NCBI GenBank assembly: GCA_002238865.1
Contig: MPNE01000018.1
Location: forward strand, 1-64,000
Direction: 5' to 3'
Source: Gemmatimonadetes bacterium bin94
GTDB taxonomy: Bacteria > Gemmatimonadota > Gemmatimonadetes > Longimicrobiales > Gaopeijiaceae
DNA length: 64,000 nt
The notes beneath the pieces are model-generated. The model searched no databases, was not told the DNA's origin, and saw nothing but the letters and a program-made list of their open reading frames with translations. Position numbers and translations under genes: made by a program. Positions 38,431 to 47,800 of this stretch are shown in pieces. Each line of letters opens with the position of its first letter. Position 1 is the first letter of the stretch.

Positions 38431-39151
38431 CCTGATCGCTCAGGCTCCCGTTCAACGAGGCGATCTGGTCGTCGAGATCGGGCCGGGCCGTGGTATTCTC
38501 ACTCGGGAGCTGGCACGTCGATGCCGTGAGGTCGTCGCGGTAGAGTTCGACGGAGTGCTGTCCGAGGTGCTTCGCACGCGCTTCCTGAGTGACAACCGGG
38601 TCACGGTCGTCAGGTCCGACTTCCTGCGTTTTCGGCTGCCCGATGTCCCCTACAAGGTCCTGGGGAACATTCCGTTCAATCGGACGGCCGCCATCGTCCG
38701 GCGGCTTGTCCAGGCCGATTCTCCACCGCAGGACGCCTGGCTCGTGATCCAGCGTGAAGCGGCCGAACGGTTTGCCGGCAGTCCCTTTTCCCGGGAGACT
38801 CTGTCCTCATTGCGGCTCAAGCCGTGGTGGCAGGTCGAGATCGTGCGGCGCTTTCGCCGTACCGACTTCGATCCCCCTCCCGGCGTCGACGCCGTCGCGC
38901 TCTGGCTCGCCCGTCGAACCAGACCGCTTGTGGACCGATTCCAAGCCGTGGACTACCGGCGCTTCATCGAGAGTTGCTTCGGGCGCGACGGCCGCTCAAT
39001 CAGGCTGTGTCTCCGATCCGAATTCACGCGAACGCAAATCCAACGGCTAAGTCGAGATCTCAGGTTCGATCCTTCCGGACCACCCTCCGGCCTCACCTTC
39101 GACCAATGGCTCGCATTGTTCAGGTTCTCGATGCTGACGCGAAGGATATAG
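38357..39151 (+). CDS. Erm-like 23S rRNA adenine-N6 methyltransferase
   Basis: The 264-residue protein belongs to the KsgA/Erm rRNA adenine methyltransferase family. ADLSQHFLRS is the N-terminal block, VVEIGPGRGILT the SAM-binding motif I, and GNIPFNRTAAIVRRL the catalytic motif IV. The NIPF form and the extended, arginine-rich C-terminus resemble Erm (23S A2058) enzymes of actinobacteria more than KsgA, which normally has NLPY. Erm enzymes give macrolide-lincosamide-streptogramin B resistance. The gene stands alone after btuD; base composition is less GC-rich than its neighbours, so acquisition by transfer is possible. Confidence 0.75.
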   Translation: MSRHRTPRRADLSQHFLRSRSLAASLIAQAPVQRGDLVVEIGPGRGILTRELARRCREVVAVEFDGVLSEVLRTRFLSDNRVTVVRSDFLRFRLPDVPYKVLGNIPFNRTAAIVRRLVQADSPPQDAWLVIQREAAERFAGSPFSRETLSSLRLKPWWQVEIVRRFRRTDFDPPPGVDAVALWLARRTRPLVDRFQAVDYRRFIESCFGRDGRSIRLCLRSEFTRTQIQRLSRDLRFDPSGPPSGLTFDQWLALFRFSMLTRRI

Positions 39152-39207
39152 AAAGAGAGAGGTGTTGACCCACGCTCGCGTGACGGCCAAACTGCCAGTT
39201 GCTATCA

Positions 39208-39303
39208 ATAATCTGTCACATCTTGGCAGCCATGTGGCCTACGTAGAGGTCGTCACAGAGGTACCACCACGATCAATTGACAGATTATAGCCATAATCTG
39301 TCA
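39208..39303. repeat. Three copies of an 11-bp AT-rich motif forming a perfect inverted repeat
   Basis: ATAATCTGTCA occurs at 39208-39218 and 39293-39303, and its complement TGACAGATTAT at 39278-39288. The last two face each other across AGCC, forming an 11-bp perfect stem with a 4-base loop. The motif lies between the convergent Erm-like and creatininase genes. It could be a bidirectional terminator, although the stem is AT-rich, or a regulator or recombinase site. Confidence 0.5.
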
Positions 39304-39350
39304 CACATAGTCGAGACGACCGCGTGCGCTTGGGCACCACTCCTACCCCC

Positions 39351-40217
39351 CTACCGCCCGGCCACCACCTTCTCGATCGCCGCCACCGTCGCGTCGGTCC
39401 GGAACTCGATCAGCTTCCTGCCGTGCTCGATCGTCTGCTCTGCGGGCACGATGCTGATCCCGTTGATCGTCGCCTTGTCCGCGCGGATACGCTGCTCCAG
39501 GCGCACGTGTCGTGGATCGTCGTTCATGATGATCGACGTGATGTAGTAGTCGTCGTGGAGGCCGTCGAGGCGGGGATCCTCGTCGATCCCGAGCACGTCC
39601 CGCTGATAGATGAGCACGTCGCCGTAGTTGTAGAACTCGGGGATGTGCGCGATGACGACGTCACGATCCCGCCAGGCCTCGGTCAGCTCCTCGGCCACGG
39701 CGGCCATCCCGCGCTGGTTGCCGCCGCTGTCGCCCAGCAGGAAGATGCGGGTGAACCCCTGCGCCGCGAGGCTGACCGCCATGTCTCGCAGCACCGCCTG
39801 GTAGGTCTCCTGCGAGTAGCGGATGCCGCCGGGCGTGGATGCGCGCTCGGGGTCGCCGGGCTCGATGGTGACGATGGGCGCGACGAGGGTGCTGCCCAGC
39901 CGCCGCGCGATCGACTCGCCCATGACGCGCAGCACATGGTTGTGCTTCCCGGTCGTGAGGTACGGGCCGTTCTCCTCGATCCCGCCGGTCAGGATCAGCG
40001 CGGTGGTGGTGCCGTCGCGCAAGGCGTCCCGTACCTCGAGCATGGTGAGCTCCTCGATCCACACGTTGTCGAGCGCGTCGATGGGGCGGGGGAACTCCAT
40101 CATGTCGTGCATTTCGCCGCTCTGGGCGGCGGCCCCTCCGGGGGTGATGGCCAGAGTGGCGGCGGTGCCGAGTGTGCCGAGGGCCAGCGCGAACGGCAGC
40201 AGCGAATGTGTTCTCAC
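39351..40217 (-). CDS. Exported creatininase-family amidohydrolase
   Basis: The 288-residue protein has a signal peptide (SLLPFALALGTLGTAATLA) and a creatininase/FAPy-deformylase domain: LTGGIEENGPYLTTGKHN corresponds to the family's metal-binding GSxEQHGPHLPLGTD block, and LLGDSGGNQRGM to the second conserved block. The family hydrolyses cyclic amides; the substrate here is unknown. GTG 40217 is preferred because GGAGG lies six bases before it; the ATGs upstream fall in the divergent promoter region. It faces away from the RidA gene. Confidence 0.82.
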   Translation of the reverse strand: MRTHSLLPFALALGTLGTAATLAITPGGAAAQSGEMHDMMEFPRPIDALDNVWIEELTMLEVRDALRDGTTTALILTGGIEENGPYLTTGKHNHVLRVMGESIARRLGSTLVAPIVTIEPGDPERASTPGGIRYSQETYQAVLRDMAVSLAAQGFTRIFLLGDSGGNQRGMAAVAEELTEAWRDRDVVIAHIPEFYNYGDVLIYQRDVLGIDEDPRLDGLHDDYYITSIIMNDDPRHVRLEQRIRADKATINGISIVPAEQTIEHGRKLIEFRTDATVAAIEKVVAGR

Positions 40218-40378
40218 GAGGAACCTCCAGGGCGGAATGGGGCCTGAACAGAATGCCGACATCACCATGGATGCGGCGGGGCAGGAGTGCAAGAGAGCTC
40301 CGGTCGCCACCCTTGCCCTCGTCCGAATGCAGCCTAACATCAGCCCCACCACCCCCCCAACCCGAACGGTTTCTTGCC

Positions 40379-41542
40379 ATGAACATCCTTGTCCCGCACG
40401 CCCGCCTCCGCACGGCGCTGACGGCCGCCGCCCTTCCCCTCCTCCTCCTCCTCCTCCCGGCGACCATCTCGGCCCAGACGCCCGAGCTCGTCTACCTCTC
40501 GAACGTCACCGCCACCTCACGCGACGGCGCCGCTCTCACGACCGTCGAGGAGCAAACCGCCGCCGCCCTGGACGCGCTCGGCGAGCAGCTCGGCGCTCGT
40601 GGGCTCGGCTACGAGAACGTCGTCGCCATGAACGTCTTCCTCCGGGACACGCGCCACTTCGCGGCGATGAACGGGATCTACCGCGGCTACTTCGCGAACG
40701 ATCCCCCCACGCGGGCCACCGTGCGGGCCGACCTCACCGACCGGGACGCCCTCATCCAGATCTCGGCGGTAGCCACGCCGGACGAGACCACGATCGTCTC
40801 GCCTTCGGGGCTGCAGTCACCCGCGCTGCCGTATTCGTGGGGCATCCGCGCGGGCGACGTGCTCTTCATTGCCGGGGCCACCAGCCGCGATCCGGAGACG
40901 TACCAGCCCGTCGGGGGCGACGTGCAGACCCAGACGCGGCGCGTTTTCGGCAACATCGGGATGGTTCTGGAAGAGGCCGGGATGGGCTACGGCGACCTGG
41001 TCGCGTGCAAGGTCTTCCTGGACGACGTCCGCCTCTGGGGCGACATGAACACGGCCTACGCCGAGTTCGTCACGGCCGACGACCCGCCCGCGCGGGCGGC
41101 GGTGCGCGGCGGGCTCATGAACCCGGCCTTCCTGGTCGAGATCCAGTGCGTGGCAGAGCAGTCGGACGAACGGCGCGTGGTGCTGCGCGAGGGACAGCGG
41201 CGCGGCCGGTCGCCGCTGTCGCCGGCGATCGCGACGGGGGAGCGGGTGTGGCTGTCAGGGATGCTCGCGCGGGGCGAGGACGCGCGGGGGGAAGCCCGCA
41301 ACACCCTTGCGAACCTGGGCGCCACCCTCGAAGCCGCCGGCCTGGGCTTCGGCGATGTGGAGGACGTGTGGGTCTACCTCACCGATGTGCGCGACGCGGG
41401 AGCCGTGCAGGAGGTCCTGGCGGACGTGATGCCCGACGGGGCACCGGTGCCCACGGTTGCAGGGCTGCCGCTGGTCGGACGGCTCGGCGTGGAGATTCAG
41501 ATGACGGCGGTTCAGCGGCGGGCTGGCCCCGCGAACAGGTAG
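40379..41542 (+). CDS. Secreted protein with three tandem RidA-type domains
   Basis: The 387-residue protein has a signal peptide (ALTAAALPLLLLLLPA) and three successive YjgF/RidA-like units. They run at about residues 28-140 (LVYLSNVTATSRDG to LIQISAVA), 143-262 (LFIAGATSRDPETY to VEIQCVAE) and 275-380 (VWLSGMLARGEDAR to VEIQMTAV). RidA enzymes deaminate reactive enamines and are normally single-domain cytosolic trimers. Here the three units may fold as an intramolecular trimer in the periplasm. It is divergent from the creatininase gene and may form an operon with the next two genes. Confidence 0.85.
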   Translation: MNILVPHARLRTALTAAALPLLLLLLPATISAQTPELVYLSNVTATSRDGAALTTVEEQTAAALDALGEQLGARGLGYENVVAMNVFLRDTRHFAAMNGIYRGYFANDPPTRATVRADLTDRDALIQISAVATPDETTIVSPSGLQSPALPYSWGIRAGDVLFIAGATSRDPETYQPVGGDVQTQTRRVFGNIGMVLEEAGMGYGDLVACKVFLDDVRLWGDMNTAYAEFVTADDPPARAAVRGGLMNPAFLVEIQCVAEQSDERRVVLREGQRRGRSPLSPAIATGERVWLSGMLARGEDARGEARNTLANLGATLEAAGLGFGDVEDVWVYLTDVRDAGAVQEVLADVMPDGAPVPTVAGLPLVGRLGVEIQMTAVQRRAGPANR

Positions 41543-41546
41543 ACCA

Positions 41547-42440
41547 ATGAAGACCCGGACTTCCTGGATGGCGGTGGTGGCGGCCACATTGCTGGCCGTC
41601 GGCCACGGGTCGGCACAGAACGGCGTGTACGTGGAAACGGCTTTCGGGACCGGCCTTGCCCCGAACATGGTTCTCGATGGCGTCGACAACGACTGGGGAA
41701 CCCGGTGCGACAGGCTCATCAACCCGGCGGGCCTGGAGACCGGCACGGACTGCGACACGCCGCCGCCCCCAACGGCGTGGTCGAACGAGTCCGGGGGAGC
41801 GCTCGGCGTCATGACGGGGCTTGCCGTCGGCTATCGGTGGGGCAGGTTGCGGGTTGAAGCGGAGTATCACTTCCGATCCGCCGCGTACCACGACTACGCC
41901 CCGACCGTCATCGGCGACATCATCACGCAGGGCAAGGCCGATCAGGAGCTTGAAATCGCCATCGGCGGAGCCGGCGACGTCGTGGCCCACAACGTTCTTG
42001 CCAACGTCCTCTACGACTTTCATACCGGTTCGCGGATCGTTCCCTACCTGGGGGCCGGCGTGGGCGGCGGCCGCATGTCGGTGGACTACTTCAGCCTGTG
42101 GAAGCGCAACGCCGACCCGTCCCGAATCGCGACGTTCGAGGATCCGCTGCTCAGAGCAAAGCTGGCGGGTACCACCACGCTCGGTACGGCAGTGCTCCGG
42201 GACGCAATGCCGGGCGTTCAGGGGATCGCCGGCCTGGACTACAGCGTTGGTGACCGCTTGACCGTGGGCCTGAAGATGCGCCGCACTGTCTTCCAGGGGT
42301 TCAAGAGCGACGAGCGCGAGTGGGATCAGCTCCGCAGCCACGATTCCACCGTCGGGCGCGGGTCGCGAATCGTGTATGTGGTCGAGACGCCCGACACCGG
42401 AGCCTACGGCGTCACGCTGAATCTGAGATACCGCTTCTGA
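41547..42440 (+). CDS. Outer-membrane beta-barrel protein
   Basis: The 297-residue protein has a signal peptide (MKTRTSWMAVVAATLLAVGH), alternating hydrophobic strands (GVMTGLAVGYRWGRLRVEAE, IVPYLGAGVGGGRM) and a C-terminal phenylalanine in LNLRYRF, the outer-membrane insertion signature. It resembles OmpA/opacity-type eight-strand barrels. A proline-rich loop (DTPPPPTAW) is near residue 75. It starts four bases after the RidA stop and is probably cotranscribed; its role is unknown. Confidence 0.8.
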   Translation: MKTRTSWMAVVAATLLAVGHGSAQNGVYVETAFGTGLAPNMVLDGVDNDWGTRCDRLINPAGLETGTDCDTPPPPTAWSNESGGALGVMTGLAVGYRWGRLRVEAEYHFRSAAYHDYAPTVIGDIITQGKADQELEIAIGGAGDVVAHNVLANVLYDFHTGSRIVPYLGAGVGGGRMSVDYFSLWKRNADPSRIATFEDPLLRAKLAGTTTLGTAVLRDAMPGVQGIAGLDYSVGDRLTVGLKMRRTVFQGFKSDEREWDQLRSHDSTVGRGSRIVYVVETPDTGAYGVTLNLRYRF

Positions 42441-42535
42441 TCATCGGCAGATCACGCGCACAAGCTTGCTGGCGCGCCGTCGCGAGCCGACAATCAGGGC
42501 AACTGCCCGTCCCATCTGCCCGAGACCGTAGACCC

Positions 42536-44113
42536 ATGTCGATTTTCTGCCTGCACCGCGCCCCGGTCACCGCCGTGGCCGTGGCCGCCCTCGCTGCGAC
42601 TGCCTGCGACCGCCCCGCGCCCGGCCCTGTTCCCGTCGTCGAGGCGACGATTTCCGGTATTCAGCAAGCCATCTTTTCGGGCGCCACCACCTGCCGCATG
42701 GTCGTGCAGGCCTACCTGGACCGGATAGATGCCTACGAGGACCGTATCAACGCGATCACCGTGGTCAACCCGGCGGCCCTGGACCGCGCCGACCAACTTG
42801 ACGCCGCGCTCGCCGCGGGCGAGGAACCCGGCGCTCTTTTCTGCGTGCCGATGCTCGTCAAGGACAACTTCGACACCCACGACCTGATCACCACGGCCGG
42901 CTCGATCGCGCTCGCCGAGAGCCTCCCGCCCGACGACGCCTTCATGGTGCGCCGCATCCGCGAGGAGGGCGCAATCGTGGTCGCCAAGACGAACATGGCG
43001 GAATGGGCGTTCAGTGCGCGCCAATCGGTCAGTTCGTCGTTCGATACGACCCGCAACGCCTATGCCCTGGACCGCGTTCCGGCGGGCTCGAGCGGGGGCA
43101 CGGCGTCGGGTGTTGCGGCGAGCTTCGGCCTCATCGGCCTGGGCAGCGACACCGGCAACTCGATCCGGGGACCGTCGTCGCGCCTCGCGCTGGTGGGCAT
43201 CCGTTCGACGATCGGCCTCACCAGCCGGGACGGTGTAGTTCCTCTCTCCTTCGACCGTGACATCGCCGGGCCGATGGGCCGCACGGTCGAGGACGTGGCC
43301 CGCGTGTTCAACGCGGTGGCGGGATATGACCCGGCCGACCCCTACACCGAGGCCGGGCGTGGGCGCAAGGAGGACGACTACACCGACTTCCTCGACGCGG
43401 ACGGCTTGCAAGGGGCGCGCATCGGCGTCCTGCGAGCGCTCGTGGACACCGAGGACGCCGATTCGGCCGTTGTGGCGGTGTTCGAAGGGGCGTTGGAAGA
43501 AATGGCCGCGCTGGGTGCCGAAATCGTCGACCCGTTCGACTTCGACGTAAGCGCCCAGCTGGAGCGGGACAACATGTTCTGCGGCCGGTTCCGCTACGAC
43601 ATGCACATGTACCTGACGTCGCTCGGTGACGCGGCCCCGATCACCGATGTGGTGCAGGTGCTGGAGACCGGGCAGTACTCGAGCTACGTCGAGGGCTCGC
43701 TGCAGAGGGCAGAGGACTCACCTCTCGATGTGCCGCCGTCCGAGTGGGAGCCGCCGTGTCCGGACTATGCCGAGAATGAACAGCGACAGGGCTATCTGGG
43801 TGACCTGGTGGCCGCCATGGACGCGGCCGGCCTCGACGCCGTCGTCTACCCGACCTGGCTGAGCCCGCCCGCGCACATCGACCGTGGCCGCGAGGAGTAC
43901 AGCGGCGACAACTCCCAGCGCGTTGCGCCCGCCACCGGGATGCCGGCGATCACCGTGCCAATGGGGTTCACCGAGGGGACGCACCCGGCCGGGCTGCAGA
44001 TCCTGGCCCGTCCCTACGCCGAGGGACTGCTCTTCCGATACGCGTACGCCTACGAGCAGGGGACGCGCCACCGGCGCCTGCCGCCGGGGTTCCCGGAGCT
44101 GGAGAGCCGGTAG
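42536..44113 (+). CDS. Amidase-signature family lipoprotein
   Basis: The 525-residue protein has a lipobox (LAATACDR, cysteine about 23) and an amidase-signature domain. The catalytic lysine is in MLVKDNFDT, and the cis-serine in GSSGGTASG. The nucleophile serine is in SDTGNSIRGPSS, where the usual TDTGGSIR has become SDTGNSIR: the serine is retained but the glycine before it is asparagine. It should hydrolyse an amide outside the cytoplasm. ATG 42536 gives the cleanest signal peptide; the frame extends upstream but into the barrel gene. Confidence 0.87.
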   Translation: MSIFCLHRAPVTAVAVAALAATACDRPAPGPVPVVEATISGIQQAIFSGATTCRMVVQAYLDRIDAYEDRINAITVVNPAALDRADQLDAALAAGEEPGALFCVPMLVKDNFDTHDLITTAGSIALAESLPPDDAFMVRRIREEGAIVVAKTNMAEWAFSARQSVSSSFDTTRNAYALDRVPAGSSGGTASGVAASFGLIGLGSDTGNSIRGPSSRLALVGIRSTIGLTSRDGVVPLSFDRDIAGPMGRTVEDVARVFNAVAGYDPADPYTEAGRGRKEDDYTDFLDADGLQGARIGVLRALVDTEDADSAVVAVFEGALEEMAALGAEIVDPFDFDVSAQLERDNMFCGRFRYDMHMYLTSLGDAAPITDVVQVLETGQYSSYVEGSLQRAEDSPLDVPPSEWEPPCPDYAENEQRQGYLGDLVAAMDAAGLDAVVYPTWLSPPAHIDRGREEYSGDNSQRVAPATGMPAITVPMGFTEGTHPAGLQILARPYAEGLLFRYAYAYEQGTRHRRLPPGFPELESR

Positions 44114-44144
44114 TTACGCTGGCGAAGTGAGGCATGAAGCTTTA

Positions 44145-44157
44145 TCATGACTCATGA
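44145..44157. promoter_or_regulatory. Tandem TCATGA operator-like site at the vapB start
   Basis: TCATGA-C-TCATGA spans the start codon of the antitoxin gene (ATG 44154). Each half is itself palindromic and the whole is a 13-bp near-perfect dyad. Ribbon-helix-helix antitoxins usually bind such sites over their own promoter to autoregulate the toxin-antitoxin operon. Confidence 0.4.
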
Positions 44158-44483
44158 AGTATTCCAATGACAAGCCATCCGGACGGCGCGTCTCGGAGCC
44201 GGTTCAGGTCTACCTGCGCCCGCGGGAAAGGGACCGCCTGGAGCGCCTGACTGCAAAGCTCGACACCACCAAGTCGGATGTCCTGCGGCGGGGTCTGGAG
44301 GCTTTGGAGGGCCAGCTGTCGGACCCGGAGCGTCACCCGGCGCTGGACATCATCGGGATCGTGTCGACGACCGATGATCCGGGGATCGATGTCGCCCGGG
44401 CGCACGACAAGTATCTCGCCGCCACCGAAATCGCTTCCTGGTCGGACAGCCCGCACGGGCCCCACGAGTGCGATTCGGAGTGA
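44154..44483 (+). CDS. Ribbon-helix-helix antitoxin (VapB-like)
   Basis: The 109-residue protein has an N-terminal ribbon-helix-helix (PVQVYLRPRERDRLERLTAK, then TTKSDVLRRGLEALE) for DNA binding. Its acidic C-terminal tail (DIIGIVSTTDDPGIDVARAH) would wrap around the toxin. It directly precedes a PIN-domain gene with a GTGA overlap, the typical antitoxin-toxin order. ATG 44148 is an alternative start two codons earlier. Confidence 0.82.
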   Translation: MKYSNDKPSGRRVSEPVQVYLRPRERDRLERLTAKLDTTKSDVLRRGLEALEGQLSDPERHPALDIIGIVSTTDDPGIDVARAHDKYLAATEIASWSDSPHGPHECDSE

Positions 44484-44896
44484 AGGATCTGTTCGTCGAC
44501 ACCAGCGCCTGGTACCCCCTCGCCGACCGCGCTCATCGGGATCATGACCTGCTGGCACGGACGCTGCGCGACCGACTCCGCCAGGGCGCGCGAATCGTGA
44601 CCACCAACGTCGTCCTGGCCGAGACCCACGCGCTCCTCCTCCGGCGCTCAGGCCAGCGGGCCGCCCTCGCTTTCCTGAAGGCGATCCGGCAGGCCCCCAA
44701 CCGGATCGAGTACATCACGCCGGAGCGCGAGACGGACGCGATCACCCGCTGGATCGAACGCTTCTCCGATCAGCCCTTTTCACTGGCCGACGCCGGCAGC
44801 TTCGTGGTCATGAGCGAGTTGGGCATACGCGAGGCCCTGACCCTCGACCGCCATTTCACCGTCGCCGGCTTCGTCGTTGTGCCGGCACGCGGCTGA
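44480..44896 (+). CDS. PIN-domain ribonuclease toxin (VapC-like)
   Basis: The 138-residue PIN-domain nuclease has the expected acidic residues in LFVDTSAWYPL, VVLAETHALL and SLADAGSFVVM, with a last one in LTLDRHF. VapC toxins cleave tRNA or rRNA and are held inactive by the antitoxin encoded just before. GTG 44480 overlaps the antitoxin stop; GTG 44468 is an in-frame alternative. The pair sits alone between the amidase operon and the convergent sortilin-like gene. Confidence 0.85.
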   Translation: MKDLFVDTSAWYPLADRAHRDHDLLARTLRDRLRQGARIVTTNVVLAETHALLLRRSGQRAALAFLKAIRQAPNRIEYITPERETDAITRWIERFSDQPFSLADAGSFVVMSELGIREALTLDRHFTVAGFVVVPARG

Positions 44897-44898
44897 CC

Positions 44899-47800
44899 CT
44901 ACAACCCCGGCGGCCACCTCGGCAGCGCCCGCCCCGTCGTCCACGGCACGCCCGCTTCCTCCAGGCTCGCCTCCAGGGCCGGCAGGTCGGTCTCGACGAG
45001 CTGCTGCAGCCCCGGATACAGCGCTCCGAACGCCTCCCGCGCGACCCGGTACTGCTCCCGGTGCGTCCCGGTCGGGCCGTGCATGCCGTTCCAGTGCCCG
45101 CGCACGATCTGGTTGACCCGTCCCGTGATGCCCGGCAGGTCGGGCTCGGCGCGCGAAGACCGGGTGCGTGACCCTTCGAGGGTCTCCCGCAGGTCGAGAA
45201 GGCGAAGCTCGATGGCGCGGGCCTCGGCCATGAGTTCTCCCGGGGCCGCGGGCCACCGCTGCAGCGCCTGCTTGATGGCCGAGATCCTCGACGCGGCTTC
45301 CGCCGCCACGCGCTGGCTGCCCGTCACCGCGCGCAGGAGTTCGCCCGTCTGGCGCTGGAACGCGAGCACCGCGTCCCGGTCCTGGGCCGCGATCGCGGGC
45401 TCGTTGATGGGCGCGATCCTGAACGGCACCGGACCGGCGAGCTCGGTCACCTCGCCGTCGACCCGCTGCGCGAGCGACACCGTGTAGCTGCCCGGCAGCG
45501 CCATCGGCCCGTTCCCGCCACCGCCGCCGAAGCCGCCGCCTCCGAAGCCGCCGCCGCCCCCACCGCCCCCCGTCACCGGGTTGTAGCCCGGGTAGCGGTA
45601 GTTCCACACGGCGCGGTGAACGCCCCGGCGCGCCGCCCCGTTCACCACGTTCACGATCTCCCCGTCCTCGTCACGAACGGTGAGGTACACGCGCGGCGCC
45701 TCCTCCCGGTCTTCCGCCTCAAGCTCCTCCCACGTCGGGTACGGCGTGTCCTCGCCCGCGCGCTGCGCGCTGCGCTCCGCGGCCTGGCGCTCCGCCTCGC
45801 GGGTCTGGAGGCTCTCGCCGACCCAATAGGTGATGGTCACGCCCGTGGGCGGGTTGTCGGCGGTGTAGAAGTTGCTGCCGCTCCCCCCGCCCGGGTTCCA
45901 GGGCACGAACATGTCGCCATCGGCCACCTCGAAGATGTGACCGGCCGACGCCAGGATCTCTTCCGACCCCGCGGCCAGCTCGCGTAGCGGCGTGTAGTCG
46001 TCGACCACGTAGAAGCTGCGCCCGAAGGTCGCCGCAACCAGGTCGCCCTCGCGCTGCTGGATCTCGAGCTCGCGCACCGGGATCGTCGGCAGTCCGTTGT
46101 CGAAGTCCATCCACGACTCGCCGCCGTCGACCGACACGAACGCTCCGAACTCCGCGCCCAGGAAGAGCAGGCCCGGCTCGACGTGGTCCTGCACGATCGA
46201 GAACGACGGACTGTTCTCCGGCAGGCCTTCGGTGATCGCCGTCCAGCTCTGTCCCCGATCCTCCGACCGGAGCACGTACGGCCGGAAGTCGCCCCGCTTG
46301 AAGTTGTTCACCACCACGAACACCCCGTCGGGGTCGTGCACCGAAGCCTCGACGTCGTGCACGAAGCTCGTGTCGGGCACGCCCGGAAGGCTCTCGATCG
46401 CCCGCCACGTCGCGCCTCCGTCCTCGGTCACCTGCACGAGCCCGTCGTCGGTTCCCACGTAGATCAGCCCCTCGGCGAGCGGCGATTCGGAGACGGCCAC
46501 GATGTGCCCGAACGCCGATGTCGAGCGGTTCTTCGCGACGGCGTCCACGCTCCACACCCGGCCCATCACCTCGAGCTGGTTGCGGTCGATGTTGCGCGAC
46601 AGATCGCCCGAGATCGCGCGCCAGCTCGACCCCTGGTCGTCGCTCTGGAAGAGGATCTGCGCCCCGAAGTACAGGCGGTGGTTGTCGTGGGGCGACATGT
46701 GCAGCCCGGCGTCCCAGTACCAGCGCAGCGGCGGCCCGTCCGGATCGTCCTGGGGCTGAATGTCCAGGCGCTCCTTGCTGCCCCGGTCGAAGCGCGAGAG
46801 CACCCCGTACTGGAGCTGCGAATAGATGATGTCCGGGTTCTCGGGATCGATCACCGGGTCGAATCCGTCCCCGCCCAGCGTCACGTACCAGTCCGAATTG
46901 CGTATGCCGCCGCCCAGCGTCTGCGACGGACCGCCCAGCGTGTTGTTGTCCTGCGTCCCGCCGTAGACGTAGTAGAAGGGCTCGTCGTTGGAGGTGGCGA
47001 CCTTGTAGAACTGGGTCAGCGGAAGGTTCGAGAAGAAGTGCCAGCTGTCTCCGCCGTCGTGGGTCTCGTAAAGCCCGCCGTCGTTGCCGATGATCAGGTG
47101 CTCGGGGTCGTCGGGGTCGAAGGTGAGCGCGTGGAAGTCGACGTGAACCCCCTGCGTGGGGAGCCGTCCCCAGGTGCGGCCGCCGTCGTCGGACATCTGC
47201 ACGAAAGTGTCCAGCGCGTAGATGCGGTCGAAGCGGTGCGGATCGGCGTACATCTCGTGGTAGTACATCGCCGCGCCCGACTGGTAGGTCGAGGTGCGGC
47301 TCCAGTTCTCGCCCATGTTCTCGGAGCGGAAGGTGCCGCCGGCGCTGCCCGACGCTTCCACGATGGCGTAGAGCACGTCGGGGTTGATCGGCGAGATCGC
47401 CATCCCGATCCGTCCCTTGTCGCCGCCGGGGAGCCCCCGGTTGATCTCCCGCCAGCTCTCGCCGCCGTCGGTGGACTTGTGGATGCCGGAACCCGGCCCG
47501 CCGTCGATCATCGTCCACTGGTGCCGGCGACGCTGCCAGGACGACGCGTACATCACGTCCGGGTTGCGCGGGTCGAAGTAGACCTCGTTGACGCCGGTGT
47601 GCTCGTCGATCTCGAGGACGAGCTCCCAGCTCTCACCGCCGTCGCGGGTGCGGTACAGCCCGCGCTCCCCGCCGGAGGCCCAGAGCGGCCCCTGCGCGGC
47701 CACGAACACCGTGCGGGAATCGTCGGGGTGCACGGCGATCATGCCGATGTGCAGGGACGTCTCCAGCCCCATGTTGCGGAAGGAGCGCCCCCCGTCGACG

